Made by a program: the position numbers and the translations under genes. Source: Thunnus maccoyii (lineage: Eukaryota > Chordata > Actinopteri > Scombriformes > Scombridae). Taken from it: a DNA stretch of 64,000 bases. This document shows, in pieces, positions 35,441 through 49,659 of this stretch. The stretch is from assembly GCF_910596095.1 (NCBI RefSeq), contig NC_056538.1, positions 15,734,501 to 15,798,500 of the forward strand. The letters are read 5' to 3'. Each line of letters begins with the position of its first letter. Position 1 is the stretch's first letter. The notes beneath the pieces are model-generated. The model was not told where the DNA came from, ran no database searches, and saw only the letters and a list, made by a program, of their open reading frames with translations.

Positions 35441-38400
35441 AGGGTATCACTTTACTGACACTGAATTTGAACCCCAAATTTTGCGAAAGAGACAGGATTA
35501 CACAAAATGCTAAAGGCGTAGTTTCTTCTTCTTCTCTCCGATGACTAGTCTTATCAGTGAAATGGATCCTCTTCACCATCATCTCTTTTTTGGGGGGGGA
35601 TTACCTGCTTCTGTCATTGACTACTAATCCCAATTAATTCAAGAAGCCTTATCTGTCTAAAGGGATTTCTGAGATACTACTGTTCTTGGCCTTCACCAGA
35701 GGAACACAGTGTAAGTAAACTGTGTACAGTTCAGATATTATTCTGCAGGGACCGGAAGAAGTACTACAGTAGTATGATAGACACGCAGTGGTGTGTTTTA
35801 TTTTATTTTTTCATTCAAGTAGTTCTAAAATAAACTGTTTTCTTCTGTGTTTGTATTTACTGCTTGCCTTCACAGGGCTGAACAATTAAGGTTTATATTG
35901 ATACTGCCCAATGAAAACAGCACAAAATCCTAATTATATAGTCTGTGCACGATCTTTAAGATTTAAGTGTAATCAGCCGTATTAAATGCAAGGACATCGG
36001 TCATCCTTGGGAAGTCCACTCAGAAACTATGAACATTATAGTACAAAGGTAACACTTAAAGTACATTTATTTTTCTGCTGATGGAGAAGAACAAGGATTA
36101 TTGAAAAGTCAAGGTATGCTTAACTGAGCTAAGTGTAAGTATTCACTAGTTTAATTTCATCTTCAATCTAAGGTGACCCCTGTCTGCCATACTGGAGGAA
36201 CGAGGGGGGGGTGACGTGGGTTTTGGCATGTGTTGAGAGCAGTCTCATGTGTATGAATGGTGGGCTGTACAATGCAGCCATAAAACTGTCAGACTATAGA
36301 AAGCTGGAGTCACTTAATGTTACGAGAGTCAGTGGTTCTATAACAGACTGTTGTCTCTCCAGCACTTCATTCCCATGTGGTCGAACCACTTAATAAGTTG
36401 CTCATCAGAGATCAGTGAACGAAACACTTACAGACGTCAGCTTCCAGATTCACCCTGTCCTGGTGTCCAGCACACAGCAACATATGAAGGGTTATATGAC
36501 GATATATACTGTGTATATGAGACAATATACTACCATGAGACAATAATGAAAATATAAACGTGTCTACTGTCAGTTATTTTCCTTTACAGTTAAATTGACT
36601 AACTGAACTGGATAAAAACTATCCGTAAACAGTTTCTCAATTAATTTTCCATTAAATTTAATATATCACAATATATTTAGATTTTGCAGTGTAGAATTAC
36701 ATATACAGAGATAGAGAAATTTATCCATACAACCCAACCCCCTTTTTTTTTTTTTTTTAATAGAAGTTAGCAGCGTGCAAATTTTTGCATGCTTGGACAG
36801 GCTGGGAAGTCGGTGACATTAGATTAGGAGTTTTCCATCTTTGAAGGGCAAAAACACTGAATTTTAGCATGAAAACTAGTTATCGTTTCAGTTTATTCTT
36901 GAAATCCACTTAGTTTCTTCATAGAATCCACATGAAAAGAAATAATTTAACTCAGATATCAGATTAAGACGTTTTCATGCTTTATCAGTTTTCTCTGTAA
37001 TTGTATAAAGATGTGGTTCTTGGACTATTCATTCTAGTAATACTTTCTTTTGTGGGAGTGAAGCACTGATAAAGGAATACAGAAGAACTCCCATAGACCA
37101 CATGCTGTAGTAAACCACAAGTATTACAATAACATTAGAACTAGCAAAATGATACAAGCCCTATCTACATTAGTTCAGGTTGACTGACAGTAAGCACACT
37201 TGCACCACCATTCCCCATAGTCAGCAATAGAAGAAAAGTTTTACACCTTACCACTGACATCTGTATTAAAACTGACATCTGTTTTGCTTTTGTATGAATA
37301 TGTGTATTGCTATATCCGTCTGTATTGTGAGGTGTGATTTAACACTAAAGGGCTCACATACCACAGCAGGAGACGCTCTCTATTCACTGCTATTAGGAAA
37401 TGTGGATCAGTTTTCAGTGGTGTTTAATTTGAATTAGTTAGTTCACATTACCTGGCCGGTGACCTTTCCACTGCAGACTAACAATAAGGAAGCGAAACAA
37501 TGTCACAATTGCAACACTGGCATCTCCTCCTCCTGTCTCTACTGTAGTTGGAACACCTGACGTCACAGATTGCGTCTTTAATGACTTAAGACAGTGATGT
37601 TCATCTGCTCACATACATTTGTAGGTTGATAGGAAACACCTAGTTAATTTAAATATAGTAGATAATGCAGATCTTAGATATGTTGGAGGTTACAAAATAT
37701 TTTGCATGAAAGTAACATGCTTTACTGCACAGCAGTAATGGTGAATGTTACCATTTAACCATCCTCAGACAAAGCATATTTTTCAACAACAAGAATCCCC
37801 TCAGAGCCTCAATACTCTGGTCTCTAGCTTCATGAGAATATTGTGGTGCACTCCAGCATTGATTTAAATTGTCTATGAATGCTAGGAGTTGAAGGTGGAC
37901 TTCTCCGATAGTTACTTGGTACCTTGGTCTCACTTTAAGGCTTTGCTGCCTGCAACAAAGGATTGAGCAAACTTGGCTATGACTCAGGTCATAGCTGTGC
38001 TAAGATCACAGTTGCTACATCACAGTAAACTTCATTTTTCATTTTAGCACATGTTGAGAAATCTTGTGAAATAACATTAATGCAGTTTCATTTTTGGTAG
38101 TAAATGTATTAACATAATGACAGCAAAAATTGTAGAGGCATCCTCATGTAACATTCTGCTCTTATTGGTGTTTTGCTACTACAATGATGTATTGGCACTT
38201 TTTAACATCAGCGTGCCATATTGGTTTGTGCTGTGAGTGGGATGGACTTATGCTTTGATCAACCCTTTAACAAGCACCCGAACACATTCCTGACTAGCTT
38301 TGTCTGGATATGTCATTGCTTGATGATCAATCCTTGATCTGTGTGTGTGTGTGTGTGCGTGCGTATGAGCATGCATGTCTGTGTACAGTGACGTGTGAGA

Positions 38401-41345
38401 GATGTCACATGGAATAAACGACCAGGAGAAAAGCTTGACTTGATCCCTGGAGGCTAAGTTGTAATACATTCATCTGTCAGTCATATTAGGGGTCTGCAAC
38501 TGTGTGCATATGTGCACATAGACACACACACACACACACACTCACACATATGTGTCTGCGCTGCAGGCTGTTGTTTTCAACAGCATTACCTACAGCCATC
38601 AATAGTATTTTCTCATGCTTTAGCGCAGTAGCACTAGCAGAATTCAAATGGGTTGTAAATAGATATTGAAGTTATGATCATTCACTGCGACGTCTAAATT
38701 TTCATTCTTTGTCCTATTCAGGGGACACCATTTTCTTCCTTTCAAGCACCCGCTGTCCCAGCCCAGTGAGTAAGTTGAAGTTACAATCAAGTTCTGAAAG
38801 CTGATGAGATTGTTACATCCCAGACTACACCTTTTTGGATACATACTGTGTATATTCAGCAATGGTAGGCAAATAGTGGCCACGGGCCAAATCTGGTCCT
38901 CCAACAAAAATATTTGGCCCACTAATGAAGATGAAGTAGTAGTAGTCTGTTACCAGTCTTACACGGTGTTTGGATATACACCGATTACATTACTTGCCCA
39001 CCGCCCTTAGCATCGTTTTTCTTTTTTTATAGAAATAAAACCCATTTAGTTCATTTTTGCATATCAGCGCCCACGTTCATCAAATAAAAAAACTGTAATT
39101 AGTAAAATACAAAGCATGTTATCAATACTTAGGATGACAAACGCTGCAATTATAAACTTAAATTGTCTGCTCCGTCTGCAGCAGCGTTGCAGCACAGGGT
39201 AGCGGTGAGACTCCTGTTCTCCCTCCTGCTCTCTGCTGTAAACACACGTAGCTGTTAGTGAGCAGTTGCTCTCATGTCTCAGGAGTCTCGGTGCTTGTTT
39301 TTGGCAGAAACTCTCTGCTCTCTGCCTGCTCAGCCTGCTCCCGGTGTGTCTCTCTCCAGTTCTGGTTCTAAGCGATGGTAGTCCTCTGGCTCGTCCCTGC
39401 GTCTGTGTGTGCCACAGACCAGCTGTACACAGAGGACGACCCACTGGCAGCAGCCTGAAGCCGACCGTCACTAACTCTTAAGTAAGGGGAAGATCTAAAG
39501 TAAAAATCTAACTATCTAAAGATCAAAGTAAGCGCTCTCCAGATAATAAGAGCGTTTTGTCACGAGTTTATTAATTGGTGGGACCATGGCATCTCGAATC
39601 CAGAAGACTGGAACAACATGAGCATCAATCTGATTGGACCACCAACTCTTGAGAAAAATATCTGACTCTGAAGTTAGCTTGATGCTTGAGTTTCTCCAGC
39701 AGCCACTGGTTTAGTTTGGATTTCTGCTGATTTGTGCTGGACAGTCAGGTAGCGTAGACTTGGCTTATCAGAGGTTGTTTGTTTACGATGTCAGACATCG
39801 AGGCTGTTTATAGTGGTGAAACACAACTATACAGTCTATGTATGGGACGGTAAATCAAAACAAAGAGTTTTTCTAGTGACAGCTAGATTAAGTTTCCTGT
39901 GAGTAATTAATTCCCAAAAAGATACATTCCTAAACAAAATGGTCAACGAGGCACATTACATGTATGAATGGGTGTTTTTTAAAAAGCAGCAGAGTACAAC
40001 ACTTGTAGTTGTAATCAAGTTCGCAATCGTTTTAGCTATGTGTGAAGTGTGCTGTGGGCAGTTCAGGGGTATGTTTAGAAAGCTGGAAATATCTGCAGCA
40101 ACTGAAGCAAGAGAAGAGTAACTGGCATTGATCAGACACACTTACAAGCCCCCTGCTCATTAATTATGTTCAGTTCATCAAAGAGACAGGAAAATGTTAC
40201 AAATTACACTTTTCAGTACAATATGATCTTTTATTCTCCCGTATGTGTTATGTCCCTCCTTCACTGCAGGCAATAATGTTTGTCTGCTGTTAATATTGCC
40301 TGAATCTATTGATTGTTTGTCATGGGTTTAACTTCCAAGTCCTAGCTCATAAAACCGTCTGTACTCTGTGTCTTTTCGCTTTAGCGCCTGGGGTAAAATT
40401 ACTCAGAAAATGAATGCAGTGACACTTGCACTGGGGATAGGGTTTTCACAATATTTTTAACACTCGTTAGTAGAACTTGATAATTATATGTACTGATTTT
40501 AAGTTTTTAATTACTGAATTATTATCCTAGCTTTTCTTCAAGATTGTGACTTTCTTGTGGAAATCAATTCTTATTTTACAGTTATGGCACGTATAACTAT
40601 TTTTTTCCAAAATCAGTGTTAAAAATGTTTGACAGGTTATTAAAATCCAAAATTAAATTAATTACATCCTGCCCAGCAGCTCATTATTTGCTCTCCCTTC
40701 TTATTCAGGTTGATGTGGCATTTGAGAGCAATCAATAATATCTGATGCACCTGTTTCAGGCAGTCCATAATTTGGGGCACCTTTGTGGAGCTCTTTATGC
40801 TTTCAGTAAGCATGCCTTGTCTAACATACAGAAGTGACCACATCAGGTTATGGAGGCACTTCTGGCTGGCTGTAATGCACCTAAAATCACACATTTACTG
40901 CAAACCAATGTTCTGCAGTCCCGGATTTCGGTTTGGCTCAGGCTCAGAGTAAAATTAGCACGTTATGTGCTAAATGCTAGAATGAACAGTGTATGTTTTC
41001 TCTCCATTTGCATCCATGCAAAACTATTAAGCTTGTCTCCAGTACCGTTTAGCCCAACCAAATCAATGTTGTAATGCCCTAGTTGCTGTGAGAGCTAATT
41101 AAAAGTGATATTATTTGATGCTCCATTTTTAGGAAAGTTGGACAGAAACCTCCAACACCTTTTTTAAAGAAGAACTTGTTGTTACTACTTTACACCATAA
41201 CTGCAGGCTATTCAGCTTTCTTTCTTCATAACACTTAATACAAGGCTATATCACAACAAATATGAAAAATCCAGAGGGTAAATTCACCTGTCGCCACGGT
41301 GGTCATCTTTCAAGTTGAAATTTTGTCTAATACTGGCAAAACGTG

Positions 41346-41545
41346 ATCTTGACTAGGGCTGCAACTAGGCTAACAATTATTTGTCAATTAATCTCTAAAT
41401 TATTGTCTTGATTAATCGATTAGGTGTTTAGACATAAAATGGGGGAAAATGTCTATGGATTAATCGATTTATAAAAATAGTTGACAATTTAAGAGTTGAC
41501 AACTAAGTGATTTAATCAACTAATGGTTGCAGCTCTAATCTTGAC
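41346..41545. mobile_element. hAT-like MITE with intact ends and 8-bp target-site duplication
   Basis: The element spans 41354-41537. Its ends are tagggctgcaac and gttgcagctcta, 12-base terminal inverted repeats with one mismatch. It is flanked by the direct repeat ATCTTGAC at 41346-41353 and 41538-41545. An 8-bp duplication and TAGGG-type ends are hallmarks of the hAT superfamily. At 184 bases it is non-autonomous. Confidence 0.85.
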
Positions 41546-42829
41546 CAGTACTACAACTAAAGGGGTCACTAGTCACTTTAATTGACAAAGTGCTTCTTAT
41601 GTTGTTTTAAATCCTCATCAGAACCTACTGAGTATTTTATCACAAAAGTTACTCTTACCAATCTGACCTCAGTGTTCTCAACTTTCCATTAAGCACACAA
41701 AATGATAAATCTGAGGTATAAGGAGTCAATATTTTTGGATAATGACATTTACCATAATGCACAATGCAACCAGAGACAACAGCAGAGGACGAAATCTCCA
41801 TAAATGGATAACGTTGAAGGGTATTTATCTCACCGTATAGGTGCTTTGCCCATAAAAACATTTCCATTTTCAGTGGCCTAGCACATTATTGTCACATAAT
41901 CCAGGGATGCAGACCCATGAGGTGTGTGACTGATGAGATGATTTTGGAAAGGAGAATAGAGGAGGAGGACGCCGGCACAGAAAAAAGGGAAGATGCTGTC
42001 CCAAAGTGTATAGTGCTGTCCTAGATCTAAAATAGCCCAGAGCTGTGTGGAGCTTGTTGCTGCAGGGCAGGTCTGATTGTGTGGAAAGCAGGGAAGGATT
42101 TCTGATTCCATCACACTGCCCTTGAATATTGTAGTGAGATGGATTTGGTCTTGGACTTCATGATGGATGTCAGTTTTGATTGTGATAGCAGGCACTATTA
42201 GTTAGTCTGTCCCTTAGGGACTTAGGTTAGAAAGAAGATGAAGGATTTTTTTTAGGTGCTATATTGGGCTCCAACTTGATTTTGATTCATCTTGGTTGGG
42301 ATGTCAGTTTCTGTTAATTGTTATTACAGATAGATCGTAGGATTAGCATGCTAGGCTAACAGTCTGTCAGGTATGTGACTTTATATACTAACTGTGAAGT
42401 CTTTCAGAACACACAAACACCATACACACACCTGCCCAGCATGGTGCTGTTCAACCGGAGACACAGCTACAACTTATTTTTATACAGTCTATTTTACACA
42501 GCTATGCTAATGATGCTAGCCATACTAACTATCTGCTAGCCGCCATGCAGGTTGATAAAATAAATCCATCACATCTTTGTATCTGTGAGTGAGACACTTC
42601 AGTCGGTAAATGTGTGTTTTTAAAACTTATTTTGGGGCTGCACTCACTCTCAGTCTTGCAAAGTAATGAAATTTTGCACCGATTGAACTAACGCCAATAA
42701 CATGAAGTAACAAGTTCAGTACCTATCCCTAGTATGCAAATTAACCTATAGACTGACATGTAAAACAGGTCAAAATTATTCTCAGCAGTTAACTGATTAA
42801 CAGTTAACTGTTGACATCCCTATTTGGGA

Positions 42830-43130
42830 TTGATCTAGTATTTGTTTCGTCAATAAAAGGTCAGAAAATAGATGGCATCTTAAAATTGCTTTTTTTTTTT
42901 GTCTGACCAGCTGTCCAAAATCTAAAAGATATTTAGTTTCTATAATAAAATGAATGAAAACAACCTAGAACCATCAAATGTTTGGCATTTGTGCTTGAAA
43001 AATGACTTCAGTGATTAGATTTACTATCAAAACAGTTGCCTTTTAATTATAGAGCTGAAGTGATAAGTTAATCAACAGAAAATTATTTAGTGACAGTTTT
43101 TACAATCCATTTTTTTATAAAAGGGTTTTT
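42830..43130 (+). mobile_element. hAT-like MITE fragment
   Basis: Shares 'gtcaataaaaggtcagaaaa', 'tgtccaaaatctaaaagat' and 'gtgataagttaatcaacaga' with the neighbouring copies; both termini are missing. Confidence 0.5.
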
Positions 43131-43349
43131 TAAGCAAAAATGGCTATCAGTCACTGGTTACAGCTTCTCAAATGTGAATATTGTCTGGGTTTCTCAGTTT
43201 CTTATCACCTCTTTGATTATAAAAATGTAATATCTTTGGGTTTTGGACTGTTTGTCAAACAAAGACATTTGAAGATGTTACCTTGGCCTCTGGGAAGCTA
43301 TGAGGCATTTCTTACATCAAATAACTGATCAATCAATCCCAGTTTTAAT

Positions 43350-43686
43350 TAGGGCTGCAACGATTATTTTCATTATTTATTTATCTTCTGAATATTTTCA
43401 GATTAATCAATGAGTTGTTTTGTCAATAAAATGTCAGAAAATAGTGAAAAATGCCCTTCATAATACCCCATAGCTTGACCTAGTCCAAAACCCAAAGACA
43501 TTCAGTTTACCATCACAGAAAACAAAGAAATCATAAAATTATTCCATGAAAAAGCCAGAACCAGCAAATATTTGGCATTTTTGCTTTAAAAAATTACTAA
43601 AACAATTTCCTCATTATTCGAATAGCTGCCAATCAATTTTCTGTTGATCAAATAATCGATTTAAGTGACAAATCTTTTCAGCTCTT
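43350..43686 (+). mobile_element. hAT-like MITE, near full length
   Basis: Starts 'tagggctgcaacgattattt' and ends 'ttttcagctctt'. Flanks GTTTTAAT (43342-43349) and GTATTAAG (43687-43694) agree at 6 of 8 positions, consistent with a decayed 8-bp duplication. Confidence 0.65.
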
Positions 43687-44104
43687 GTATTAAGTTGTAT
43701 TGTTGGTGATCATTGGTATAATATATGTAATTGACGCCAAAATAATATGTTGTAGGATAAAATAGAAAACAAACAGGAAAAGAGCTGCCTAATTAAAGTG
43801 CATTAATCATCATACTCATTAGGTGTTTAGACTGATTGACGCACCACACAGCGCTCAGCATTTTATTGTCTTATGATTTGTCTTTCTCTATTTCCTTGTC
43901 TTGTGACCTGAGTGAAAAGCTGCCTTCTGGAGGATTAAAAAAAAATCTGTTCAGTTCTATTCTCTCCTGTGCTGAAGTGTGATAACGCCCACTGGTTTTG
44001 ATTTGTTGCTTAAAGAGTAGATGCCTGGTGAGGTATTATGTGGGAGGATAGAACCGGTGTGGGGGTTGTGTTGTATTGTACATGTTCTCCAGGAATGGTA
44101 GCTC

Positions 44105-44105
<1 letters not shown>

Positions 44106-44158
<53 letters not shown>
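44106..44158. repeat. (GT)n microsatellite in FAM168A intron 1
   Basis: About 26 uninterrupted GT units. Confidence 0.95.
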
Positions 44159-44159
<1 letters not shown>

Positions 44160-46381
44160 TTTATTCTTTCACAATCCTTCCCTCCTCCTCCTCCCTCATT
44201 ATTACCTTTCCTGGTCCCCCTAGGCTGCAGGAATCTCCATTTATGAAGTGGAACCAACATTATTGTTTTCAAACACGCACGTAATATATTAACATACGCA
44301 AATTAAATAAGTGGGAATAAAGATCTGAAACAATAAAAGACCTGACTGTCACACAATACACTTAAAGAAAGACCCAGCTGTGTTAGCATGCAGACTAGCT
44401 AGCTGTGTCTTTATACTGAAACCTTGGGGCTACAGCTTGGGAGTTCAACCCAAATGAAGTCCCGCTAATAGAGTTTAAGCTTAACAAAGTCCTGAAGAAT
44501 GGCTCAGGTTAAGCCAGGGAGCAGGGAGGACTCCTTAATAATGTCAGTCAATAGTGAATGAATTCCTGCTCTGTGTGTTTGAGAGAGACACAGACAGTTA
44601 AATTTGGTTTCAGTACTGTGCTTTGCAGTTAAAGTTGAAAAGAGCAGTTAATTTACTTTGTTGTCAATCAACAAAAAAAATAACGATTGATTCGGTCAGT
44701 AATCAAGCAAAAATGCCAGATTTTACGTCTCAAATGTGAAGATTTGATGTTTCTCTTCTGAAAACTGTGAATGCAAGATAAGCCACCTACAGAAAGCACT
44801 AAACTAGTCAGAAATGCACACATCATCCACTTGACAGTTTGTGTAGCAGCGTCACTTTTCAGTGCAAATCCAATTTTCTGATAAATGTTTTTCATCCTCA
44901 CCGTGTCATAGAGAGGTAGGAGGAAAAAAAAATGAAGTGAGACCCAATTCCACATTGTGAATGGCAGGCTGTTACAGAGTCAAACGTGCTGTAACACGGT
45001 TACTGGTTTGATTGTCATAACCCACAGAAAGGTGTAATAGCTGCCAGGAGTTAAGTGAAAATGCTTCAGGTCACATGTGCAGGTTCATCCCCCATAAGAT
45101 GCAGCCGTTTGACAGATCAAGGAATGTTACACTGCACTGACTTTGAAGTCAGGTGTTTTTGTATCAAGGAAAGATGAGTGAAAAGACAAATAAATTGATT
45201 TTAACACACTGGGACAACAGACAGCAACATGGCGTAAGCAGAAATTGTAGAGTAGCTGTCAATAAAAAAGCCACTTAAAAGTACATATCTAGGTTTAGAC
45301 CAACTTCCTGAGCAGTTAGCACTCAGTGGCTAACAGCTAACACAGTATTTCTGTACATCATGTACCAGCTGCTCTTTCACATCTTTCTGCTATCTGCCCA
45401 TTGTTATTGGGCTACTTAAATGACACGGCCTCAGTTTGGCAAATTTAATGGATTTTCTTCATGATATCTTTAAACTTATTACAATTTGAATACATTACTT
45501 GGGCTCCAGTAACTAAGGCATTTATCATTATTTTATTTAGTTATCTATAGACTAATTGAGCAAAACAATATATATTTATGTCTTCGGTGTATTAATAAAT
45601 TAAAATGTATAATTTAAGACTGGTGGTCATCCGATCAAATGAAATACCGCTAAACATGTTACAGTAAGCAATTGGAATTCTCTGGTAACTTGTGATGGAC
45701 ATTTATCATTATTTTTTTTACACATCTACAGATTAATTGGAAGAGTCAATTCATTAAAAAAAAAAAGATTAATCTGAAATGATGATAATCATTAATTTGA
45801 TTTCTCAAAATGGTGGCTTGTTACTTTACAGGGAAGAGTGTAGCAAAATAAAATCAATACCAGCTTGTGTTTCAGTGTCAGCACACAACCCAAATGCTCT
45901 GTGCCAGGTCCTCAAGTGCTGGTTTTCGTCTGTAAGCAAACGTGGATTTCTTTTTTTGACATTTTCAGGCAGCCAACAATACATTGTCATTTTTAGTTCT
46001 TCGCTCTGTGAAGTAGAGCTTCCAAAAATGCTTCTAAAACCATGGATGAGATGTGTAGACTCGTCTCTTCTCCTTTCCCCTCTGACCTACAAATAAATGT
46101 ACAAACTCTGTCTTTGTGTGTCTGGTGTATGGTGAACGTCCTCTGGAGAATGGTCTTTCACAAGCATGGATAGTGGTGTCTGCTTAGAAAAGAGCTTTTT
46201 TTTTTTTTTGAAGAGTGGAGGGCCTGAAGCGCCTCATCATCACCTCCCCCTGAAAACAAAGGGAGTTGTGGTTAGACACATGCATCTCTGCCGTCCTGTG
46301 TTCTTTCATTTACTACCTTCATTAGACACATTGTGGTACCCCTCTTGTTCTCACCCATTCACTTTTCATCACCTTTGCCTG

Positions 46382-46419
<38 letters not shown>

Positions 46420-46650
46420 TTCTCAAGCTGAAACAGATTAACACACCCGTCTTTCTCTGCTCTATTCAGGAACAGCTGTAATTGGGTATGGGTCGTGTAT
46501 GCAGGATAGGACCTCAGGGTTAGCTTAGCCACCTGTCCATGTGTTAATGGGCAATTTTCCCTCACTCTAGTCCAGACATGTACATGCACATTACACCTTA
46601 GTTCATGGGAATGACCAGCGTTACTTTGATTACAGCTCAAAAGCCAAGTA

Positions 46651-47026
46651 TAGCTGTAACGACTAGTCAATAAGTCCATTGACAGAAAAATAATCGCCAA
46701 CTATTTTGATAATAGTTTCAGTCGAAGTTTAAAGACAAAATGTCAAAACATCCCCCAGTTTCAGCTGTTTATGAGGATTTGCTGCTTTGCTTAGTCTTAC
46801 AAGTAAATTGAATTGAAAATTTAATATCTGAATATCTATCTGAAGATATCACCTTGGATTTTAGGACACTGTGACAAACATTTTTCACTGTTTTTCAGAT
46901 GTAAATATTCACATTTTGGATGCTGGAACCTGTGAATCTTTTCTATTTTTTGCTAAAAAGCTTGCATAACAATTATTCGATTATGAAAATTGTTGCTGAC
47001 CAATTGACTAAGTGTTGAAGTTCTAG
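46651..47026 (+). mobile_element. hAT-like MITE, diverged copy
   Basis: Begins 'tagctgtaacgactagtca' and ends 'gttgaagttctag'. Internal words 'gacaaaatgtcaaaaca' and 'aacaattattcgattatg' fit the family. No duplication visible at the flanks. Confidence 0.55.
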
Positions 47027-47579
47027 ATTTCATTTAAAATAAAATTAGCACAAAAGTAATAGTATTACGGTCTTTATGCTGATCAATTGTGCTGAACTTT
47101 ACAAAAGCTTGGAAGACATCTGGGGAAAATCAGTGGTTTTATTTTTAGGATCCCATGGAAGTGCTTTTCAAAATGGAAGTTGCAATAATCAAAGTTTTGC
47201 TTTGATCTTATTCTCAAAACTGTTGAGAATAAGAGAAAATGAATGATGAATGAAACAAAGAAGAGTGGCAGAGTAGTGCTGGAGGAAGGGATCAAAGCAC
47301 AGGAGATACAAAAGATTAATGAGGAATGCACTGTGAGGTGGGATAATCAATTCTCCTGGGACATTGTTTTATTGTGAGATATGAAACTGAGTAATGAACC
47401 AGAGTTTACATATCGCCACTCTCCTTGTTGTTTAACACCCCCACACAGCTTCTTTTTTTTGTTTGTTTGTTCATTTCTTAGGACATGTGTTGTAAGGAAT
47501 TTTATTTGCAAAACAACAACAACAAAAAAAGTGAGCGCACCTACATGTTTTATGGTAGCATTCAGCTGATAAGTGTCTT

Positions 47580-47710
47580 TGGGCGTTTTGACGTCAGTGT
47601 TCCTGGACGGAGCGTTTAAATGCTTCCTCGCCTAATTTGAAGTGTCACTCGGTGCCGTTTGGCATCACCGCGGTACAGTGCATGCCCAGGAAATGACAGC
47701 GACGCTGTAA
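47580..47710 (+). promoter_or_regulatory. CpG-containing island with a CRE palindrome in FAM168A intron 1
   Basis: TGACGTCA at 47589-47596 lies in a stretch much richer in CpG than the AT-rich intron around it ('caccgcggtac', 'cagcgacgctg'). It is 1.8 kb upstream of the first exon with an open reading frame, so it may be an alternative promoter or enhancer. Confidence 0.35.
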
Positions 47711-49468
47711 TGGTGAAAAGGATTTTATTGACTGGCTATGAAACACAAGCCCAGGGTGGGTCGTTAACAGATTGGAGTTGGAAATATGTCTATAAGTACA
47801 GTCCATTTCACAAATGTATATTTCGATAGGAAGCAGAATCAGACAAATGGGGTCTTATTTTCTGTGCTTGGTGAATGAATGGGTGATGTGCTGTGTACCG
47901 AGAGCTTGCCGCAACAAATCTCAGTCTTCTACATAAACACATGACGGAGCCACACTTTAATCCAAGACGCAGACAGAACGACTGGTTGAATCCCATCTCT
48001 TTCAGGAAGTGATGCAGAATTCAACACGAGATCCATATGAACTCATATTTGCACCACAATACACTCACATACACACACAAACACACACACTTTTCCTCTT
48101 TGTTTATTCCTCAGCTTTCCGCTTTGTGTCCGTGCAGTGCTCATGTGTGTACTGGATCATGCTTACCACGTGGCTCGGTGCAAGACTGTACTATATTTTG
48201 TGTGCTGACCTGTTGTTTTGCTCTTTGTCACTTGCCCGCTCACTGGGTGTGTTGTGCTTTTTCATTGTCTTGGATGTTTGCTTCGCTGCTCACATTGGAT
48301 GTTCTGTACAGCACGTCACATCAGATACACACACTCATACTCATGCTTCACTATCTCGTACACTTGGACATTACTGTACACGCACTGTAAAGGCTTTACA
48401 TACACACGTAGTCAATTCAGATTCTTGGTTTCATGATTCAATTCAGATTTCTCAGTAGAAAAATAGAAAGGGGGGCATTAGTTTTAGGCCCTTAACTCCA
48501 GTGCCAAACCAATCAATTGTGTCCTTACTTTAAAGGTTTTGATGAAGGTCATCATCTGATGAATAGGAAAAAAGCAGAAAAGGGTGTGAGAGCTTTTTAA
48601 TTTAAAAATATTAACTGCATTAATTTGCAAGTATCTTACAGTCTTCTCTCTGTATGAGAATAAAGAAATTAAAGTGTAATTTTTCTGGCCAACATCACTG
48701 GTTAAATGTAAAAGCAGAAGTTAGTGTGTGTGTTGGAGTAAGGGATGGAAAAAGGAGGAAAAAAAAAAGCAAAGTACCATTCAGAGTTGGTTTTTGTAAA
48801 GTGCTGCAGTGTGTGTTGGTCAGCCTGTTTGTTAATGCAGGAGTTGGTTGCTCTGCTAACATTAATCTTTAGATCAAAGTATTCATGAAGTAGCTTACTT
48901 CAACTTTCTCTTACAAAGCTTATTTTTAAGTTATTAAATCCAAAATACACCCAAAATCTTTACCGAAGATGAACTACAAGATTACTCTGCCCTCAACATT
49001 GAGCTCTGTCTTTTTCATTCAGTTAACAAAACATTATTAAATCGATTTCTGGCATTTGTGAGTCAGTTTAGAATAACAGAAAATAAGAATAGTGATTCTT
49101 ATGCGAGTCCTTTTTTTCCCCATTTCCTACTCCTAACAGAAAGGAATATCTACCTCAAAGCTCAAACAGTCCATTTCTCACTGTCACATTTACATAAACA
49201 GTTTTTATTGCACTGTTTGTATGTAGCACAGTTATTAGCTTCATTTATTGGTGGTCAAAGACACAGCAGTTACCACAAACACACACTCACATACCGTCTA
49301 AATCACCGTCTCCCCTGCTGCTGTCACTAACCATTTGCTGTTGCACTGGTGCTTGCTTTTTTTGCTGTTTTTTTTTTTTTTTTTAATTTTTTAAATTTAT
49401 TTTATTTTTCATTTTTTCCCTTTTCCTGTGTTCGTTGTAATCATGACCTCTCGCTGTTTTAATTTCAG

Positions 49469-49600
49469 ATTTGCATATCCACTTCCACTCCTTCCTCATT
49501 TGCATACAGCAAGAATGGCGAGCGGGCATCCCACAGACAAATTCAGTTTCATGTATCAACCAGACACGCACAAGAGGTACGGGGCACGCATGCACACACA

Positions 49601-49659
<59 letters not shown>

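Larger units (their letters stand above)
34001..49468 (+). other. FAM168A intron 1 (about 15.5 kb)
   Basis: No coding exon recognised. It contains a cluster of hAT-like MITE copies and fragments (35098, 41354, 42830, 43350, 44636 reversed, 46651), (GT)n at 44106-44158, (CA)n at 46390-46416, a T tract near 49369-49384, and a CpG-containing island at 47580-47710 with a CRE palindrome. A second CRE palindrome TGACGTCA is at 37558-37565. Confidence 0.6.

Noticed and set aside
38850-38930. 'gccacgggccaaatctggtc' segment resembling a known interspersed repeat
   Set aside because: Too short and without definable ends.
48009-48458. 149-codon ORF in FAM168A intron 1
   Set aside because: CA-repeat-rich, no domain, no splice support.
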